Shown: positions 50,801 to 61,300, counted from the first letter of the stretch. The stretch: DNA of 64,000 bases from Watersipora subatra (GCF_963576615.1 NC_088714.1:42812072-42876071), one strand, 5' to 3'. The notes: generated by a model from the sequence alone, not told the origin. A program made the numbers and translations.

Positions 50801-53800
50801 TATACCTTAGTCACGTTATACTGGTAAAGAGGTCTTGCGATGTGTATTGCAGGTATGTGATTTCTGACAAAGTCTGCTCAAGTGATGTGTAGTGTAGTAG
50901 ACCCATGTCATTTATATATTGTGACATCATTCAGTCTGGCCATTGCGTTTCATGTCTAATATGTCCCGATTATTTCATGTTTATCGTATTAGAATTCAGT
51001 CAAGGAATGATTTTACCCACTGATCCACAAGCATCCACCAACAGCAAATCTGCTCCTACCAGTTCAGCCAAGAGTATCACTGAAGAATTCAAGCAAGCGT
51101 CTATAGCTCCCGCCAGCACCAACACTTCCAAACTCAACCAGCCAGTTATCGGCGTCAAGCTAGACACAAAGAAAATTAGCATGAAAGAGGAGTTCATGTG
51201 CGGGAAGGAAGAGTTGTATAGGGCTCTGACTGAAAAAAATGTAAGTAAAATCCATTCTCAGGCTATCAGTTAGTATATATATATTATATATATGCTAACA
51301 TATATATAATATATATATATATATACAGTTAATATATATATATATTAACTGTTTCCGTCGCTCTCTCCCTCCTCACTCTCTTTACACTTGCAAGAATCTA
51401 ATGAAGATGTTTTACTAGCAAAGTATGCGATGTTTTTATTTTCTGTTCATGGAATGTGTATTACAATAACGGCTTATGTTGTACCTGATGTAAAATCTAT
51501 TAAGTTCATTTAGTGTTACTGCGCAACTTGCAATTCTGACCTGGTATTAGTAGAGTGGACCCTCATCATATGATTTTAATTCGTTCCTTTGTTGGCATCA
51601 CAAGGTGAAATTTTCGTATAGAGTGGTATAGAAACCTTTAGGAAATATCCAATGCAAACACCCCTTGGTAAAAATCGTCAAATTTTTATATGCGTACTGT
51701 GCATATTAAAAATTAGTAACAAAATAATATCTTAATCTTAGTAACTATAGTTACTTACAGTAACTTTAGTGTATTTACCCTACAGGATGAATTTATTCGC
51801 GGAGTTAAATTTTGCAAAAATTTCCATTTCATGCATATTCGCGGATTAATTTATTCGCGGCTGAAAACTGTCACTCTCTATGAAGAGTTAACTCTATTGC
51901 ATCTAGCAATAGAGTTAATCCTACGCATGCGCACATTGCGTGTTTCGGTTTCTATTTAGCTTACAACTACGGGTCAATCATGCTAAGCTATAAATTTTTT
52001 GCTGCGTTCAGAGGTTTTCACGAATATTCATAGATTTGGAGGCCTTTGATGAACCAACAACTTGCAGTAAGTAATGAGTTTTTTTTCAAAACCATTTACT
52101 AAATTAGTTGAATTTTACTTTAGTTTTTTGGTAAAATGCAATATTTATTTTTTCTATTCCTACCGCTTTGTTTTTTGTTATAGTGTGAGAGAGAGAATTT
52201 TCATCATACACGGAGGCATAATGACTGCAAGGGTGGTAGATGTCATTTTTAGAAGATCACCAATTATTCAGAGAGGTCTTGAAATTGAGGTAGAAGTGAC
52301 CGCAGCTGCTAACGAGAAGAATATATCTGTTTTAAAAAAGGAACAAAAACGCCTTTACCAGCACAAATTTTGGGTCAACCGGCAGAACTTTGCAATAGTA
52401 GGCCACGAGGAGAGTTCTGATGATAACTTCTTTACCAGCCATGTAGTAGCGAGAGAATCGCCTTTAACATCTACCCAAGACAGTGACAGCGATATAGAGC
52501 TGCTATTACCAAAATAACTAGCCAGAGAGCACCATTACCCGCTAGTATTCACTTATCAAGAGTACCAGTTCATTTTATTGCTAGACAACCGCCATATGGA
52601 CTAAACTGTTTATATTTACTCCATTCATCGTTTGTAAAATATTGTTTGTATTTGAAATATTTTATTTGTACACTCAAGTTTGTAATAAATTATAATATAT
52701 CTATACATGAAATGAAATATATAATATAATCATGTTTGCTGCAGCGATATCAAGGAGTTGTTGTTGATGAAGGGGTCTAGGCTGACTGGTTGCTTCTCTG
52801 CCAATATTCCTGCCTTGATGAATATTACTAATTGTCTCTAGTTTTCGTAATCGGAATAGGTTATATTTCATTCTCAATCTGCAGTAAACACAAAAAAGAA
52901 AAAAATATTAATAAGTGTTAAGGAAGTACAAAAACAATAGCTGAAATAATTAATGAAAGTGATAAGTTTTTAAACAAAAGAATTAACTAACGCAGTTAAT
53001 TATGGAAAAACGTATCTGCACTGCAAATCAAATACATACCATAATGTCCAGATCAGAATCATTATCGTCCTCAACTACGATATTAGAGATTGATGGAGTT
53101 AATTTCGATGTCAAAAGACTATAGGAGAGATTTTTGACATGCCGAATAACTTGTGAAAACCTTGAATAATTTTGTAAAGAAGTTCGATGCAATGGCAATG
53201 AAACTCGAAGCCCCGGCGACGATTTTAAAGAAGTTTTGGAACTCGGCTATGATTAGTACTTCTGCTAGCGGCTATTTTTGCGATGATGCCATTCTGCATA
53301 TCTTGTGACAACCTTGAATAATTTTGTAAATAAATGTGATGCATTAGCAATGAGGTTAACTCAAAGCCCCAGCAATGATTTTAAAAAGGTTTTGGAACTC
53401 AACTACGTTTAGTATGTATGCCTAGCGGCTAGTTTTTAATTTTGAGGCAGTAGTTATTCTCCCTTGTGATTAAAAATAGAACTAATTTTTCGCGGAGTTG
53501 ACTGTTCTCGAAATCGCGAATTTTTGTAATCATCGAATATTTTCATCCTGTAGGTTAGTAGTTATGATCTGCAATAAAATGTAACTCTACAGTGTAATAT
53601 GTGCAATACATACTGTTGGCAGTTCTTACTTTTGAGGAAGATGTATAAAATAAACTTTGAATTTAATTTTAAATGATTTTAGCTTACTAAACACATACTT
53701 AAAGCTAAGTTCTAGTATGTATTTTTAATTATTTTACTTAACTTCAACTTTTTCACCGTTAAAATTTTATCACTTATCTGTTTCTGGTTTCATTTTCACA

Positions 53801-55084
53801 ATAACTAATAACGAATAGCGTCAAACTGAGTGAGATTGAGCATCGTATTTTTTTCATTTGTTCTTTGAAGGATTTCGGCAAATAGCATATCGGCACATTT
53901 GTTATTCTGACGTAATCAGCACCCCGACTGCCAAATTTGAATTTCAAGTAAAATCTTTGTTGATATCATATGGCGAATAATATTTCGTATGGAGAGAGCA
54001 AAAAATCATCGCCTTCTACATTGTAGGGCAAAAAATCATATAACAGGGTCATCGCAATCCGAGGGTGCACTGTACAGGTTTATAATTGTTTATACTTGAC
54101 TCGCCATAATGCCAATTTTTGAATTTCTAAATGCAGAATTATTGCATAGTTGAGAAATATGTTGATTATGTAGCTAGTGTGGTTGGGCCTGGAGTTTAGT
54201 AATAGGTTAAGAATCTGCATCATATGCTACTTTAATTACAAGACATTCATCCATAATTCTCTTACCTTCACTCAAGGATGGATGAAGCTGGTTATATCAT
54301 ATAGCAAACAGCTCTTTAGATCGATAAAACTTTCCTTGCCTTTCAGAAACTGAGCTAGGTGCAATTGTGCAAGTCGAGTAATGACGCCCTATAAATGCTG
54401 TGTTGTAGATGGTGCAGGCTTTCACAAGAGCCCCGGTTGGCAAGTGGGAGCTCTGTGTTGGTGGTCGATTTATCCTCTTTGATGGCCTCATCTCTGGTGA
54501 ATTTCAGCAGCTCGTAAGTTAACTAATATACATGTACATATGTATATAAAGGTGCATGTATAGTTTATCAGATATGAACATCCACAGGTAGAGAAATCCT
54601 CCCTGGCATCCAATGAGTTCCAGCACATAAAACAACTTGTTGTACAAATGCATATTTAATTTAGCTTAACTAGTGCGATTTTTTGTGTATATTTCCAAGT
54701 TTTTTTTTAGGTACGTTGCATATAAAAACAAAACTATATCTGCTAAATATAGTTTTACATTTCATTTCTCAGTAAACTAACTTATTTGTGATGTGAGGTG
54801 CTAGAAGAAACACATTGGCTGTTCAGGACTGTACTTGTAGTAGTCTCGTTACTCTTTAGGTTCCACATGAAACGATAGTTCAGCGATGGAGGATGAAGAG
54901 TTGGCCGAGTGGACATCATTCAGTGGTTACCATCAAGCTCTCCCAATCATCCAACTCTACCACATTAGTTCTTTCACAAACCGGTGTACCGGCTAGCGAG
55001 ACAGAAAGTACAAAGCAAGGCTGGCGAGGCTACTACTGGAACAGTATTCGTCAGACATTTGGATTTGGAGTTAACATATTTTGA
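44863..55084 (+). CDS. AHSA1: Activator of Hsp90 ATPase, Aha1
   Basis: Cytosolic co-chaperone that binds Hsp90 and stimulates its ATPase. Coding exons: 44863-44942, 45362-45438, 45890-46003, 46286-46373, 49608-49728, 50993-51240, 54409-54513, 54860-55084 (TGA). The model has about 352 codons (human 338). The N-terminus is MAKWGEGDPRWIVEERADAT followed by NVNNWHW (residues 21-27), the Aha1 signature that tunes Hsp90 action; intron 1 splits its last Trp codon. Exon 3 has ASANNRKSKLIFFYEWDIK and exon 4 ISIPNLSDEQ, both in the Aha1 N-terminal domain. A linker rich in Ser, Thr and Ala (exon 6) leads to the C-terminal START-like domain, with QAFTRAP, SGEFQQL, QRWRMKSWPSGHHSV and a QTFGFGVNIF end. 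All introns are GT-AG and phases agree, except that exon 4 is one base short: AAGGAACA at 46318-46325 where an extra G would join TEVK to GTISIPNL. All other exons look intact, so an assembly error or a recent allele is likelier than a dead gene. Confidence 0.93.
46741..47415. mobile_element. Snapback MITE, Tc1/mariner-like, AHSA1 intron 4
   Basis: TA at 46739-46740 and 47416-47417 flank inverted ends: ACTGTCACGTACACCTTTTA on the left, and TAAAAGTTCTACGTGACAGT on the right. Pairing continues inwards through GGCAAATCGGACACGCTGAT versus ATCAGCGTGTCCGATTT, the GATGGGTGTCTTAAAACCC / GGGGTTTAAGACACCCATC pair, and on to a centre near CACAAGCTTGCG (about 47151). The whole 675 bp is thus one long imperfect hairpin. 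There is no ORF. TA duplication and foldback form fit Tc1/mariner-type MITEs. Confidence 0.85.
48199..48286. repeat. 88-bp near-perfect palindrome, AHSA1 intron 4
   Basis: Arms of 43 bp (48199-48241 and 48244-48286) pair with one mismatch around a 2-bp centre (GT). The arms contain GTGTGGGTGTATGTAGCTAC and GTAGCTACATACACCCACAC. Confidence 0.95.
48404..48448. repeat. Perfect 18-bp hairpin, AHSA1 intron 4
   Basis: TAATATGTCATATGGCTC pairs with GAGCCATATGACATATTA across a 9-base loop (CTCAGCAGT). It lies only 118 bp after the 88-bp palindrome. Confidence 0.93.
48728..49108. repeat. 43-bp minisatellite, AHSA1 intron 4
   Basis: About nine units built on CATCCATATACACATGGTTG followed by TTCATGTGAAGCCTTCTCG and TTGT, with the later units closest to one another. 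Confidence 0.93.
50455..50822. repeat. 16-bp minisatellite, AHSA1 intron 5
   Basis: About 23 copies of CTCAGTCACGTTATAC, with a CTTAGTCACGTTATAC variant. Each unit holds a CACGT core. Confidence 0.96.
51272..51352. repeat. AT-microsatellite cruciform, AHSA1 intron 6
   Basis: (TA)n runs broken by GCTAACA and by two inverted blocks, CAGTTAATATATATA and TATATATATTAACTG. It begins about 30 bp after the exon 6 donor. Confidence 0.85.
51545..51680 (-). mobile_element. Interspersed repeat R5, inverted fragment
   Basis: The reverse complement reads GGTTTCTATACCACTCTA, then TTGTGATGCCAACAAAGGAA and ATGATGAGGGTCCACTCTA, matching 40685-40800 in order. Confidence 0.6.
52221..52517 (+). CDS. Small unidentified gene nested in the TIR element
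   Basis: An ORF of 98 codons starts MTARVVDVIFRRSPIIQ and ends DSDSDIELLLPK. The first half is mixed, with an EIEVEVTAAANEKN stretch. The middle is basic and aromatic (KKEQKRLYQHKFWVNRQNF); the last third is acidic and Ser-rich (GHEESSDDNF, STQDSDSD). No signal peptide, membrane segment or known domain is recognised. A likely 5' intron precedes it: donor GTAAGT at 52067 and acceptor TTGTTATAG ending 52183, 37 bp before the ATG. An AATAAA follows the stop at 52684. It lies wholly between the inverted ends of the TIR element, and on the same strand as AHSA1, whose intron 6 holds it. It may be an element-encoded accessory protein or a captured host gene. Function unknown. Confidence 0.55.
   Translation: MTARVVDVIFRRSPIIQRGLEIEVEVTAAANEKNISVLKKEQKRLYQHKFWVNRQNFAIVGHEESSDDNFFTSHVVARESPLTSTQDSDSDIELLLPK
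52684..52689 (+). terminator. AATAAA of the nested gene
   Basis: AATAAA lies 167 bp after the nested ORF's stop, within the TIR element. Premature use by AHSA1 transcripts is possible, since it lies in AHSA1 intron 6 on the sense strand. Confidence 0.4.
53145..53440. repeat. ~150-bp direct duplication inside the TIR element
   Basis: ACCTTGAATAATTTTGTAAA occurs at about 53159 and 53312, followed in both copies by GCAATG or GCAATGAG, AAGCCCC, GATTTTAAA and GTTTTGGAACTC, ending near CTAGCGGCTA. The copies differ at about one base in eight. Confidence 0.85.
53565..54085 (+). mobile_element. Interspersed repeat R5, copy next to the TIR element
   Basis: Collinear with 38105-38170 at its start and with 40070-40670 further on (TTAGCTTACTAAACACATAC, CTGCCAAATTTGAATTT, AGGGTGCACTGTAC at the end). 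It begins within 10 bp of the TIR element's right end. Confidence 0.6.
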
Positions 55085-55295
55085 TTACCGTGCCTGAATT
55101 CCTAAATTACGGGATTTCATATGTGATACACCATCCGATACTTTTCATTGGTCTTGCAGCATTTTCATGTATATGCTTATTAAACTGGTCCGTTTATTTT
55201 AACTGTAACATGCATTTTCGCATTTCTGTTTAATTATTGTAATACGGTTGGAAAAGCCTCTAAAATTGTGTTATATTTTCATCACATCAGAAGTA

Positions 55296-55301
55296 AATAA
55301 A
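55296..55301 (+). terminator. AHSA1 polyadenylation signal (AATAAA)
   Basis: AATAAA within AAGTAAATAAATAC, 212 bp after the AHSA1 stop and the first canonical signal after it. Confidence 0.6.
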
Positions 55302-55339
55302 TACAAATGCATATGGTAAAGTTTTAATCCTTACTATAA

Positions 55340-55520
55340 TAAGAGCTGTGTTTGTCCGTCTGAAACTGGCAAAGGCAATAGGAAAAAATATCACCCCCGC
55401 ATGGGCATCAAACTTGGGGCATCAGATCCGAAGGCCAGCACATTACCACTACACACACCACTCAGTGGCCACACCACTTTGTGGGATAATCATACTAATT
55501 ACTCATGACGATCTCTCACA
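55340..55520 (-). mobile_element. tRNA-like SINE copy, second type
   Basis: Starts with GAGCTGTGTTTGTCCGTCTG on the plus strand, like the other SINEs. On the minus strand GTGTAGTGGTAATGTGCTGG resembles an A box and CCAAGTTTGATGCCC a B box, so its tRNA head differs from that of the 37.3-kb family. Confidence 0.5.
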
Positions 55521-56889
55521 GTGCATGGGCCTCATACCATATAAAAACAACTACAAAAGGGTCTACTCTCACTGTTGGGTAAAACTGACCTCTGATGTCA
55601 AAATCGTAGTCCAGCTCACTGCATACACGTGATAAGAAGCCAAAATATTAGTACTGGCTATATCAGGCTCGAAAACTGGCAAGCCCACAGCACAAATGAC
55701 AGGACGAATTAATTATTGAGATAAAAATGTTTCCTGCTAAACAAAATTTGTGAAATGAGGGAATTCGGAGCATCCGAGCTAACTTAGTAAACTAGCTTGT
55801 CGTAAATGAAAAGGTCACAGGCATTTTTCATCTTTATCACACAATAGCGACTGGGTATAATTAGAAGGCACACTCAGTGATACCACGACTATTATAACAT
55901 TCCACTCGTCCAAATGCTATGTATAAATAAATCTGTGGGCCTGAAAACTTGAAACAACTAATACAAACAATTTTTTTATTATATCCGCTATTTTGTCTTT
56001 AATCCATGTCGGTCTGCTGTTGTCAACTGTCAACCATTGTCAATGGCTGAAGGCACCATATAATACAGTTTATGCGTGATGCTTTTAGTAATAGATAAAA
56101 CATATTTTGGTGACCAAGTTTCTTATGTATAGTATATCAAATTATGTGTTTAGTATTTTCAGGAACTTCCATTTTTGGCTTGGTCATCGTCAGCATGATT
56201 TTATTTGCTGCGAGATAATAGACCGCCATAACAGCATATAGTATTTCATGTACGTTGCCTTAAGAGGTAGTATTGGCTGCTTGTTTACCAGTGAAGATGA
56301 CCATAATGGAAGCTTACATTCAATAACCTAGTTGACAAAATTTTCAAAGGAATGGTTGAAAGCACTTCATTCACATCAATGATCATGCTTCATGTTTTTT
56401 ATATAAGTATGAATGCGGTCGATCCCATATTGATGTATGAGTATCTTTCGGATTTTGCTATGCTAAGCTTACTTTTGTCTAAATAGATAACCTTGATATA
56501 TACTCAAGAAGGAGTATTTTCTCATAGACTACCGAAAATTGCAGAAGTAAATTTAGTCATGTAATTCCACTAATGGCTGGCAGAAGAAATTCTCAAGTGC
56601 CTCATCTGATCCTTTACGTGATAGCCTGAGGAAAAGCACCTTGTTAGTTTGTACTTAGTACAGCCTTTGTAGTTACTACAGACTTTGTATAGCCTCTCCG
56701 CAAACTCCGTGGTACCCTTGTTGTCTCTAGGAGGTGCGGCTTTAAGAACTGATGGTGCTGCAAAATGTAGAGTTGCTTTGAACTACTGCATATAAACATC
56801 TATTTACTGGTATTATATGTTTTTTGATCACAAAAACAAGCGGAACACCAGGTAAAGTGTTTTAAGGAATACTCATCCCCAAAACACTG

Positions 56890-57180
56890 TTGAGGATGCA
56901 AATAAGAAAATGACAAAAAATACAGGTCTGTGGAGCGTGTTATAACATAAGCAATATATTATTTATAAAGCATACCTTTTGCCCTCTTCTTAACGCTTTA
57001 TAAAATTTTGAGTTTATAATTAATATATTAATTTGAACTTGAACATCGTCAAGGAGTTTAGGAATGCTTTGTACAATTTTGAGTTTTTAATTAATAAACA
57101 ATATATTATTTATGAAGCATACCTTTTGCCCTCTTCATAATTGGAACTTGAACATCGTCGAGGCAATTAGGAAGGCTTCA
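56890..57180. repeat. Interspersed repeat R6 with a tandem duplication
   Basis: AATATATTATTTATAAAGCA followed by TACCTTTTGCCCTCTTC occurs at 56952 and again in near-identical form at 57100, each followed by AACTTGAACATCGTC. A third, diverged copy lies at 62490-62660 (CGATATATAATTTATAAACC, then ATACCTTTTGCCTTTTAC). Confidence 0.75.
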
Positions 57181-57486
57181 AGCTGTAGTCTCTTTCTTTC
57201 TAGGCGCCGTCTCAAAATATTTGATTGTAAGGTAACTGCGTTGATTTTGAAGCAAGGTTATGCTCTGACCAACCCCAAGCAGTAAAGCTAGTGTGTAACG
57301 GTCGTGTTGCAAATATGGAAGGGCATAGATCTTTAAAAGGTGTTATCAGCAGCAGAATTGTTATAAAATACTCATGTGCCATTCGACGAAACTTGTTTCC
57401 AGGATAGCTTTATTTTCTGTTCAACGTTTTTGTTCTGGTTGTTTCGATATCGGCAGTGAAAGCAAAACCTATTTCATTCCTATTTT

Positions 57487-57706
57487 GTGATGTCTGATAA
57501 AGTTGTGATGTCTGTTAGAGTTGTGATATCTGATAGAGTTGTGATGTTTGATAGAGTTGTGATATCTGATAGAGTTGTGATGTCTGATAAAGTTGTGATG
57601 TCTGTTAGAGTTGTGATATCTGATAAAGTTGTGATGTCTGATAGAGTTGTGATATCTGATAGAGTTGTGATGTCTGATAGAGTTGTGATGTCTGATAGAG
57701 TTGTAA
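57487..57706. repeat. 18-bp minisatellite
   Basis: About 12 copies of TGATGTCTGATAGAGTTG with TGATATCTGATAGAGTTG and TGATGTCTGTTAGAGTTG variants. The open frames on both strands are artefacts. Confidence 0.95.
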
Positions 57707-57709
57707 CGT

Positions 57710-58020
57710 CTGATTTGATTGCAGATTTAGAGGTGAATAGCTTAACCATTAGCCTAGGTGTCCAACTGAGTGCAATGATTAATATTAGTCATGATTTCCA
57801 TTACATATGGTAAAATACTCAGACTTATAGAGCTTGGTGTTATCAACTAGCACTGTTGATCATTACGTGTAATGGAAGGATTATTAAGTCATCCGCTAAC
57901 ACAGCAATTGTTTTAGTAGAGATTACTAACTAGCTTTCGACATAGGTTACTGAAAATCAGTGAGTAATTTTTTTTATTACCTGTGCAACGCCATGCATTC
58001 GGCTAGTCAGTAATATAATT
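57710..58020. other. Intergenic DNA, nothing recognised
   Basis: No exon, RNA gene or repeat partner seen between the 18-bp array and the SINE copy. Confidence 0.4.
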
Positions 58021-58024
58021 AAAC

Positions 58025-58245
58025 TATAAAGCAATGTCTGTCCGTCTGCCTGAAGCCATGGTTGGAGATTAGAAAAAAAGATTGTATTGTTTGAGATTTC
58101 AACTCGTTACTTTCAGCATGTTAAAACAACTCTCTAACAATCGCACCAAGTTGCCGCAATTAGATAAGTGTGAATGATTTTTATATACATATAGTTGTTT
58201 GTGCATTATCAGCACACCTGACTGATGGGTACTAGTATTCATTAA
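58025..58245 (-). mobile_element. tRNA-related SINE copy
   Basis: Shares with the 37.3-kb copy the order TGTCCGTCTGCCTGAAGCCA, TGGTTGGAGATTAG, GAGATTTCAACTCG (B-box region on the minus strand), CAATCGCACCAAGTTGCC (A-box region), TTATCAGCACACC and GGGTACTAGTA. More diverged than that copy. Confidence 0.65.
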
Positions 58246-59298
58246 AATTGTTCTAATACAATTAGTTCACCCTTTCCAAGTTCTCTGCCTGGTATTATAG
58301 TTCTATTGTCACTTCTAATATCATGTTGACTTGTTTAGTAGAAACCGTTTTAATTGTGCTGATGTACGACTGAATCTTTTCGTGCAGTATGAATCACATG
58401 AGATAAAAGTACTACGACTCCTATATGGGTGTTACAGGATAAAGGTTTGACAACTCCATTAACCTTTCAATAATCTGCTTTTTTTTATTTCGTTCCAAAT
58501 GATAATATAATCTATGGTAATTTTCGTAAGGATTTTAAATGGGCTGTCAACAATTTCACTCTGATATCAAATATTCAAGATTGTGTAGGCATAAATTATC
58601 CACTATATTCTAACGCATTTCAATTAAAGGTATGCAATTACTAGGCCACAAATGGGAACACTATTATAATATTGAGCAAAGGGATGTTGCCAAATAACAA
58701 TTGCAATGTATACACATTGTGCAAATGTTTTTACCTAAATGAAAAACAATTCTGTTTTGTTCTCAAGTTCAACAACGCAAATGAGATGGCAACTTCTTCA
58801 TAGAGATTCTCAGTTTGCGCAAAGTTCATGCACATGTAAGCACAATATCCACTAAAGTGCTTGATTTCATAGTATTCCAACTTTAAGAACTAAGAAATTA
58901 AAGTTTAAATAATATTTCACTACTAAATGTCGAGAACAACCAGGAAATTTGTGTTAGCATGCTGCCAGTGAATAAAAAGCTAGTTTTAGGCATTTCTGAT
59001 ACAGAAATTAAAAAAAAACCATATCTGAACAGCAAGTGTGACGATGTTCTAGCTCACATTGAAGATGCTGTCCTGATGCAAGTGTCCATCACAATAGAGC
59101 TAACAATAGCAACTCAACCTTTTAACCAACGCTCTATTAACACCTATTAACTATAAATAGTATAGTATATATGTATAATTAATAGGTCTATGCAATACAA
59201 TAATACTAAACTGGAAATGTAAAACATTGATGTGACCACATGGCATACTTTCTGCGCTTCTGTTTTCGGAACTAGCTCCTTAAAAGTGAATACATATA

Positions 59299-59420
59299 CA
59301 GTAGACGCTCCTATAATGTATACATTCTATAATGTAAGTTCCAGATAATGCAAAAAATTATGCAAAATTTTTTCTTCGTACAACATAAAAAGTTCCATAT
59401 AACGTAAAGTGTCAAGTTGG
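59299..59420. mobile_element. Possible end of a pogo/Tigger-like DNA transposon
   Basis: CAGTAGACGCTCCTATAATG followed by repeated TATAATGTA- and TATAACGTA-type motifs is the style of pogo-type terminal repeats. The other end was not found, so this may be a truncated copy. Confidence 0.3.
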
Positions 59421-59512
59421 GGCAACTTCTCAAATTCGTTTTGAATGGTAACATATCTCGCTGCACATGTGAGAAAAAACGATGTATGTACAGCGTTATA
59501 TTTATTATATAT

Positions 59513-61150
59513 ACTAGAAATTCCCCTGTCATATAGCCCACGACCAAAGTGATAATGGAAAAAAGAAAGGGTACTACTGGTTGAGAAATGCAATATTAGC
59601 AGTCAAATGGCACTGCAGTGCAATAGGAGAACTACAATGGTAGCTGTAATGTACTGGGTGTTACCGTATTATGTACAACAAATAGCAATAATGAAAGGAA
59701 AAAATTATATGTTTATATTTCTCCCCTGCAATAGGACAAATGCAATATTAGAAGTAAAATGGCAAGCTGCTGTGTGATATACACAGTTTGAAAGTTGGTT
59801 GTGTTGAATGTAGAATGGTTTTGACAGCGATCTGTAACAGAAAGCAAGCATTAGCATTCACGTGTGTCTGGAAGTTTTTTGCAATCTGGAGCAAAATAAA
59901 AAATGAGTCATGATCACGGAAACCATGGTTAAGTCAGGTGTGTGAGATTTAGAGTTATCTACACTAGCAGAAGGAGAAAATTCTCACAGTTATTTTGCAA
60001 AAGGAAATTTGATTCCAGCTTAATTACAGCAGATTTTATGGTCAATAAACTGAATGCATGTTTACCATTAGTGCGAAAACATAGTTCTGAGAAAACTGGT
60101 GTTAGAGTTTAAGAAACAAAAATCAATGCACAATTTTGTTTACATTTCAAAACGTCATAGCAACCAATATCAAGAAGTTGTGATATTTATCTAGATTTCT
60201 GTATTTATATCTAAAAAATTATGCTAAATTTAAACAGATTTTAGCTGGTTGTCATAAAAATAACTGTATATCTATAAGAAAATGTAGGCCTTTTACTTAA
60301 TTTTGCAGATATTAAAAACGGCTTGGCAGTACTGCGATATTGGGCACAGCCGTAGTATCATCAACAAAATCTTTAGATAAATAATAACAGTAACATATTG
60401 CACACCATCGGACACTATATGGTACTTTGATCTTGTAAATTCAAATGATTATTCTTATAATTAAATCTTATAATAATCTTATAAAATCGAATAATTGTTC
60501 TTATAATTAAATTTTGTAATAATCTTATAAGAATCGTTAAAAAAATATCATCGTCATTCCCTTTACTTTCACTGCTTTGGACATCAGTTGGAATACCAAA
60601 GTATTCATTGTAAGTGTCCAAAATGTCAGAGTTATTTTTAAAATTGGCAAAAAAGAAACGATTACTTTTCAGTACTTCTATGCTTATTACAGAAACCTTC
60701 GGCAATTGGACAATGCCATAGACTGGTGAAATGTGCACGTTTTTCTCTTGAAATGCATCCGGCTTTATGGTTCTACTATCTGTCATACGGCTTTATGGGC
60801 GTTTTGTTGGCCGGTCTTAATTTTGATTAAAAAGGCTTGTCAGGTTTTAATGGCGATTTAGGCCAAATTAATCTTTCAAGTTATGTATACTCCGATCAGA
60901 TGGGTAAGTTTTAGGATATTGTCTACACTTTTCAAAGACTTGGTAACATATTTGAATAGGTTTATATGTGTTTTGTATCATTATTATACTTAGACGACTC
61001 CATAGAAAAATGGTTAAACCTTTTGATGGGATTTCGGTACAAGGGTTTGGGTATGGCTGTTTATGGATAATTTTCGGGAGTTGTGTGCACATATGCATTT
61101 ATCATAAAGCTCCCAAACACTCACCTCGCTCATGTTTGGTCGTGGGACAA
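59513..61150 (+). mobile_element. Interspersed repeat R2, copy 2 (longer)
   Basis: Collinear with 1780-3080 and about 330 bp longer owing to 59780-60165, which is absent from copy 1. Shared landmarks are ACTAGAAATTCCCCTGTCAT at the start, GTTGTGATATTTATCTAGAT near 60177, TTTTGATGGGATTTCGGTAC near 61020 and TTTGGTCGTGGGA at the end. Confidence 0.75.
60415..60786 (-). CDS. Hypothetical ORF carried by repeat R2
   Basis: A 123-codon open frame starting MTDSRTIKPDAFQEKN, then VHISPVYGIVQLPKVSVIS, SDILDTYNEYFGIPTDVQ and SKGNDDDIFLTILIR, ending in an Ile/Asn/Lys-rich tail translated from AT-rich DNA. The first 85 or so codons have a counterpart in the other R2 copy with many third-position differences, which suggests that the frame was once under protein-level selection. 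The tail does not look like protein. No family is recognised. It could be an internal exon of an element-encoded or captured gene rather than a complete protein. Confidence 0.35.
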   Translation of the reverse strand: MTDSRTIKPDAFQEKNVHISPVYGIVQLPKVSVISIEVLKSNRFFFANFKNNSDILDTYNEYFGIPTDVQSSESKGNDDDIFLTILIRLLQNLIIRTIIRFYKIIIRFNYKNNHLNLQDQSTI

Positions 61151-61189
61151 CTTCCAAAACATTCTAGTTCATTGTGATAGATCGTCAGA

Positions 61190-61300
61190 TGCGTCGACAA
61201 AACAGAGAATATGTAGCTGCGCAACTATTAATAAATAGGCGGTCGATTGGTGCAGATGTTACAGCGTCGGTCTACCAATCTGAATGTCACGAGGTGAGAG
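61190..61300 (+). mobile_element. tRNA-like SINE head adjoining R2
   Basis: GGCGGTCGATTGGTGCAGAT, then GCGTCGGTCTACCAATCTGA and ATGTCACGAGGTGAGAG, match the minus-strand head of the 37.3-kb SINE (GGCAGTCGATTGGTGCAGGT ... AAGCTGAATGTCGGGAG). The B box is degraded here. Confidence 0.55.

Larger units (their letters stand above)
51778..53554 (+). mobile_element. TIR element with TTA duplication (PIF/Harbinger-like), AHSA1 intron 6
   Basis: TTA at 51775-51777 and at 53555-53557 flank inverted ends: CCCTACAGGATGAA on the left, TTCATCCTGTAGG on the right. Next to both ends are ATTCGCG and CGCGGAGTT motifs, facing inwards on the left and partly inverted on the right. The element is 1777 bp. It carries one small gene (52221-52517), an internal hairpin (TTAACTCTATTGC / GCAATAGAGTTAA, 51888-51918), and a direct duplication of about 150 bp at 53145-53440. 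A 3-bp TTA duplication fits PIF/Harbinger, but no Harbinger transposase is present, so the class is tentative. Confidence 0.65.

Noticed and set aside
50455..50822. Regular short repeats as a CRISPR array
   Set aside because: There are no unique spacers between the repeats, units are head-to-tail, and the genome is animal.
44863..55084. AHSA1 as a processed or dead pseudogene
   Set aside because: It has seven normal introns, intact ends and all family motifs; one missing base in a G run is not enough.
57480..57813. Open frames on both strands over the 18-bp array
   Set aside because: Array artefact; no independent support.
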